From: Bradyrhizobium icense
GTDB lineage: Bacteria > Pseudomonadota > Alphaproteobacteria > Rhizobiales > Xanthobacteraceae
Direction of reading: 5' to 3'
DNA length: 64,000 bases
NCBI RefSeq assembly: GCF_001693385.1
Contig: NZ_CP016428.1
Span: forward strand, 2,728,001-2,792,000
Part shown: in pieces, positions 60,570 through 64,000 of the stretch
Layout: each line of letters opens with the position of its first letter
Numbering within the stretch: position 1 is the stretch's first letter
Position numbers and translations under genes: made by a program
Notes under the pieces: generated by a model
What the model was told of the DNA's origin: nothing
The model's input: the letters and a program-made list of their open reading frames with translations, nothing else
Databases searched by the model: none

Positions 60570-62066
60570 ATGAAACCAGGGAGAACTCTGTCAGCATTGA
60601 CCGTTGCTGCATGCGGCACGTTTTTCGGTCAGTCCGCAGCTGCCGACGTCATCATTCCTTACAACGAATACAGCGGCTCCCCGACAATTGGGCGGGGCAA
60701 CGGCACATCGACCGATCCAAAAAATCCCGGCTATGGCGCCATGAGGATATTCATCCAGAAGGTGATGGATCACACCGATGAGAACGGACCGGATGCATTG
60801 CCAATCGGACAGAAGGTCATCTTTCAACGGGATCAGAACACCGGGCGCGCTGTGAATGCGCTCCGGGCCGGCGTACAATTTGCAAATAGCAACGCTACGC
60901 CACGTCCGGTGTTTTCAGAACCGAGCTGGGGCTTCATCTACAATTCGGTGCCCTTTGGAATGAACTTCGAGCAGACGCTGGGATTTCTTTACGATGCGAA
61001 GCTGGACGAAACCGGAAGAAACGGAATCGAATTGGCGCAATCGATCCTGGATAGCCGAGGGGGAACCCAGATCGTCTTTCCGGTCATCGGCAGCACAATG
61101 CAGGGCTCGGGTTACTTCCCGCAGCCTATTGGCAAGCCCGACTGCAATGCAGGAGACACCGATTGTGAAAAACACGGCAATGGAATTGGCTTGACCGGTC
61201 TTTGCACGTCAGGCTGGAGAATTCGATACTTGTCCCCGCCGCAAGATGTCGTGGACCGGGCATGCGACATACTGGTGAAAAGAGGCTTTATCCGCAGCAA
61301 GACTCTCGTGTTTTATCCGGCCGTAGGCGGCCAATCCGTTCTGTTGCCGATGCAAAGAAATGCAATTCAGGGCTTCGAATACGTCAATCCAAATGACGAC
61401 CTTCTCGATTTCTTTCCAGTCAAGAATGCAACGCCGGCCCGTCCCCTTGGTGACCCGGATGCCGGAAACCTGGATTGCGCTCCGGCGCTGGCGTTCCCAA
61501 TTCCGCCCGATACCAAATCCAACTGCACGCAAAATATCGGACAGATTGGCGCACGGTTTGCACATCATCCGTCATGGCATCAACCGTTTCTGTTATCCTG
61601 GATGCACGTCGATAAGGCGGCTTGGAATGGCCTGAACGCCGCCCAGAAAGCGGCCGTTCTCAGAGCTGCGAAAGAGTCCGTGACCGAGTCCTTTAATGCA
61701 GCCGAGTCGGTCCAGTGCAAAAAGCTGAAAGATATTCTGGATTTCAATCATGGCATCGGTCAGCGGAATCTGGACGGCACCCCGCGATTGATCGCCGGCA
61801 AACCCATCCCTGCGGATATGACTATCACCCGGTGGCCCGACGATGCATTGAAGGTCCTGCTTGAAGCCAGAAACGAGTATATGGCCTTCCACGAAGGACC
61901 AAGTAATCCGAACGAAAAGACAGACGCGCAAAAAGACTTCTCCATCATATCAATAGCCTGGACGAAGTATGCTGCGAGCGTCGGCGCAGCAAACAAGTTT
62001 GATCCCGGTCACTTTCCGGCAAAGACCGGCTTGGTCGCAGGCGAGAAGTGTAACTTGGTTCAATAG
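60570..62066 (+). CDS. DctP-like (TRAP-type) solute-binding protein, orphan
   Basis: The 498-residue protein has a signal peptide (TLSALTVAACGTFFGQSAAA) and TRAP receptor features in the C-terminal half: WMHVDKAAWNGLNAAQKAAVLRAAKESVTESF resembles the helix pattern of DctP receptors, with the Arg/Trp-type ligand region in FAHHPSWHQPFLLSW. It carries several paired cysteines (e.g. DCNAGDTDCEKHG, LCTSGW, ACDIL), unusual for the family, and is about 150 residues longer than typical DctP. No TRAP permease (DctQ/DctM) is next to it. AGGAGG precedes the start. It may bind a ligand for signalling rather than uptake; assignment is moderate. Confidence 0.65.
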   Translation: MKPGRTLSALTVAACGTFFGQSAAADVIIPYNEYSGSPTIGRGNGTSTDPKNPGYGAMRIFIQKVMDHTDENGPDALPIGQKVIFQRDQNTGRAVNALRAGVQFANSNATPRPVFSEPSWGFIYNSVPFGMNFEQTLGFLYDAKLDETGRNGIELAQSILDSRGGTQIVFPVIGSTMQGSGYFPQPIGKPDCNAGDTDCEKHGNGIGLTGLCTSGWRIRYLSPPQDVVDRACDILVKRGFIRSKTLVFYPAVGGQSVLLPMQRNAIQGFEYVNPNDDLLDFFPVKNATPARPLGDPDAGNLDCAPALAFPIPPDTKSNCTQNIGQIGARFAHHPSWHQPFLLSWMHVDKAAWNGLNAAQKAAVLRAAKESVTESFNAAESVQCKKLKDILDFNHGIGQRNLDGTPRLIAGKPIPADMTITRWPDDALKVLLEARNEYMAFHEGPSNPNEKTDAQKDFSIISIAWTKYAASVGAANKFDPGHFPAKTGLVAGEKCNLVQ

Positions 62067-62098
62067 ACTAAACTTCGAGGACTGGCATTCGGCCTCGA

Positions 62099-62260
62099 TC
62101 ATAACCTGGCTCGGGGACGTGTGCCTTTTTGCCTCTCGCGGTTGAGGATGTCGTTGGCGGTGACGTCGTCGACGCAGGTCTAGCCGAAGATGAAGTCATC
62201 GGCTTCCTCAGTGGAAACGTTGGTGCAGGGCTTTCCGATTGCCGTCCGGCTTAGCAAAAG
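62099..62260 (-). pseudogene. Fumarylacetoacetate-hydrolase-family fragment
   Basis: The minus-strand frame reads IGKPCTNVSTEEADDFIFG, then TAG, then TCVDDVTANDILNRERQK and stops at TGA 62101-62099. The pattern GKP..NVS..EA.D.IFGYTC.NDVTA.D is the centre of FAH-family hydrolases (which carry a metal-binding Glu/Asp in this part); the Tyr is replaced by a stop codon here. Only about 54 codons of a 280-residue protein remain. It is dead. Confidence 0.6.
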
Positions 62261-62340
62261 TCTACCGGGCAGGGGCGATGGGCCCATGCGGCAATGCGGG
62301 GATAGCCTCGAATTGGCGTGTCGGCTGTCAATAATCGATC

Positions 62341-62430
62341 GCGTTTTCGAGTAAAGCGCACACCGGCTCGTCTAAAGAAAACGCTTCGAAACAAGAGGCT
62401 AGGGCCTCCTTCTGATTCAATCAGAATCGA
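62341..62430 (+). repeat. Dispersed palindromic repeat, copy 2 (degenerate)
   Basis: GCGTTTTCGAG at 62341, then AAAGAAAACGC and TTCTGATTCAATCAGAA about 65 bases later follow the same order as copy 1 at 23781. Here the final hairpin stem is weaker. It precedes the convergent end of the ketopantoate-reductase-like gene and may act as its terminator. Confidence 0.65.
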
Positions 62431-62455
62431 CAAGGTGCTCAGAACCGATAAGGCT

Positions 62456-63544
62456 TTACGTCACTGAGACTGGCGCACCTCGCGGCGCGTCGGATGCTTC
62501 CGCCACCGTGCTCTCATTCAGTTTCTGATTGACGATCTGGACCGTGCGGTCGATCTCGGCATTGGGTACGCCAAGCTGATGCGAAATCAGCTTCACCAAG
62601 AGGTCGACGCGCTCGATAAACGGCGCGCCACCAGCGACCGCCCGGGCCGCCGAGGAGGGCTTGAGAAGGCTTTCCGCTGCTTTGGCGTATTTCTCGAAAG
62701 GTACCTGATCGGTGGGATCGGCGCCCAGACGCTGGGCGATGGCATCGACATGGTCGTAGATCGACTGCGAGAGATTGATATCGCCGTGCACCGCGTCGCG
62801 GATCGATTGCGGCTCGTGCTGTGTGATGCAGCGGTAATTCCCGGTCAACAGCATCGACCATTTGGCCAGAGGGACGAACATCGAATCGAACACTTTGAGC
62901 TTCACCGGAACGTCCTGGCCATCCAGCTTCACCGCATCGATGTCGGCTTCCAGCTCCCGAAGCAGCAGGTTGTGTTTCTCATCCGCAAATGATGCTGCCT
63001 TGAAGTTGGTCGGCAGGCCGACATGAAGAACATTCGCCGCCTCTTCCGGTGGACGGAAGGCCTGCGGATCGGGGGAGCAGAGCGATACCAGACCGGGCTC
63101 GAACCGTTCCCATACCGCGGCATTGGTATAGGCCTCCTCCAGGTCCATTTTCGCCAGCGCCGGGATCCGTCTGAGATAGGGCAGGGGCGGCATGTTCATG
63201 ATCGAAAGGCAGGGCAGCTTCGTCTCGGCGATCTTGATCATCAGCGCCTGGATCGCATGGTCGGTGTATTGCGGTTCCTGCATCGCAAGACCGACCAGAT
63301 CATAGCGGGAGGGATCGACGTCGGCGGGCTCGACCGCGTCCAGGATCCCAGGCAGGTCGCGCGAAAAGATCGGGCGATGGATCGCCTCGTCGCGCAGCTT
63401 GATGCGAACTTCGGTGCCGTCGCGATTGATGAGTTCTGCCGTCTGCTTCCGGCAAACCAGGGTCACGTTGTGACCCGCCATCAAGAGCTTTGTCGCCAGC
63501 AACGAGCCATACGAGGCTCCAAGGATCAGAATGTTGCGCGCCAT
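62456..63544 (-). CDS. Ketopantoate-reductase-like NAD(P)-binding protein
   Basis: The 362-residue protein from ATG 63544 starts with a Rossmann loop, RNILILGASYGSLLATKLLMAGHNVTLVCR, and has an ApbA/PanE-like C-terminal helical half (LAKWSMLLTGNYRC, KYAKAAESLLKPSSAARAVAGGAPFIERVD). The GASYGS loop departs from the strict GxGxxG of PanE, and the protein is longer than PanE (about 300), so it may reduce another oxo-acid. No pantothenate gene is near. GGGAGG precedes the start. Confidence 0.75.
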   Translation of the reverse strand: MARNILILGASYGSLLATKLLMAGHNVTLVCRKQTAELINRDGTEVRIKLRDEAIHRPIFSRDLPGILDAVEPADVDPSRYDLVGLAMQEPQYTDHAIQALMIKIAETKLPCLSIMNMPPLPYLRRIPALAKMDLEEAYTNAAVWERFEPGLVSLCSPDPQAFRPPEEAANVLHVGLPTNFKAASFADEKHNLLLRELEADIDAVKLDGQDVPVKLKVFDSMFVPLAKWSMLLTGNYRCITQHEPQSIRDAVHGDINLSQSIYDHVDAIAQRLGADPTDQVPFEKYAKAAESLLKPSSAARAVAGGAPFIERVDLLVKLISHQLGVPNAEIDRTVQIVNQKLNESTVAEASDAPRGAPVSVT

Positions 63545-63702
63545 GCGCCCTCCCACAGATGTTGCTTCCGGCGCGCCACACCTCCGGCGCAAATTTGCGA
63601 GCGCCTGCTTTGCGACAGGAGTTAAGCCGATTTTTTCGGTGCGATACCGTCTTCCCCGGGAGTGCCGCCCCAGAGAATGCCGGCCGAGCTCGAAGCGACC
63701 GG

Positions 63703-64000
63703 TCAGGCCGACGCGACCAGCTTGTAGGGCGTTGCTTCGTCGTCGAACGCGGTCGTGATGTCGCGAATGCTGATGACGCCGATCAGGCTGTAATTGTCGA
63801 TCACCGGCACGTGGCGGATGTGGTGCTTGCTCATGAGGTGACGGACGTGCTCGAGCGTATCCGTCGACGTGCAGGAGACGAGCTGCTGCACCGAAATGAA
63901 TTGCGAAACGCGCATATTCACGCCGGCTGCGCCGTACTGGGCAATCGCGCGCACCACGTCGCGTTCGGTGAACATGCCGACCGCCGTGTTGCCTTCGGTA
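63703..64000 (-). CDS. CBS-domain protein, partial at window end
   Basis: The frame enters from beyond base 64000 and ends at TGA 63705-63703. The visible 98 codons hold the end of one CBS motif (TAVGMFTERDVVRAIAQYG) and a whole second one: VQQLVSCTSTDTLEHVRHLMSKHHIRHVPVIDNYSLIGVISIRDITTA. CBS pairs bind adenine nucleotides and serve as energy or stress sensors. A protein with only CBS domains of about 140 residues is the likely full form. The N-terminal part is outside the window. Confidence 0.88.
   Translation of the reverse strand, partial: TEGNTAVGMFTERDVVRAIAQYGAAGVNMRVSQFISVQQLVSCTSTDTLEHVRHLMSKHHIRHVPVIDNYSLIGVISIRDITTAFDDEATPYKLVASA

Overview
The window looks like chromosome of a Bradyrhizobium-type alphaproteobacterium (Nitrobacteraceae). 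The protein-coding DNA is GC-rich. The gene families fit (GlnE, methanethiol methyltransferase, BA14K, PRC-barrel and DUF3305/DUF3306 proteins), and the intergenic spaces carry the palindromic dispersed repeats usual for this group. These assignments rest on reading the sequence and on remembered family features; no database search was run.

Bases 1-22,200 are an accessory, partly decayed region. It opens with the end of a membrane-bound formate dehydrogenase operon: iron-sulfur subunit, cytochrome b subunit, a 55-residue membrane peptide, DUF3305 and DUF3306. Next come stress and redox genes: two PRC-barrel secreted proteins, an SPW-repeat membrane protein, a NarX/NarL-type two-component pair, a Crp/Fnr regulator, an NYN-domain protein and a GYF_2 membrane protein. 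Among them lie many broken genes: a glucose dehydrogenase N-terminus, BA14K, MgtC, a BT1-type transporter with a single-base frameshift, cytochrome c, a four-helix copper-binding protein, a conserved hypothetical, and ornithine aminotransferase. The right end holds a tyrosine integrase, a 3' half of tRNA-Lys(CTT) flanked by an 11-bp inverted repeat, and an 11-residue-scale set of island-boundary marks.

Bases 22,350-46,000 look like core genome: an orphan HAMP histidine kinase, glnE, a copper/zinc-type RND efflux operon (small periplasmic protein, pump, unusual His-rich adaptor fusion, Cys-rich secreted peptide), mddA, a DUF1127 peptide, a CadC-like TPR regulator, an HD-domain protein, an orphan ABC binding protein next to a Cache-HAMP nucleotide cyclase, a LysR regulator, a PleC-like hybrid PAS histidine kinase and a CDF metal exporter. 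About 1.1 kb of palindromic repeats follows (46.0-47.1 kb).

Bases 47,100-64,000 hold an AI-2E-type transporter fused to a Rossmann-like domain and a GAF domain, an amidohydrolase, a translationally coupled zinc metallopeptidase/ATP-grasp ligase pair of unknown function (the best candidate for an undescribed system), oxidoreductases (aldo/keto reductase, gluconolactonase-like, MDR alcohol dehydrogenase, nitronate monooxygenase), an Mth938-like protein, a PPi-type phosphofructokinase beside an archaeal-type bifunctional fructose-bisphosphate aldolase/phosphatase, an orphan DctP-like binding protein, a ketopantoate-reductase-like protein and a CBS-domain protein cut by the window end.
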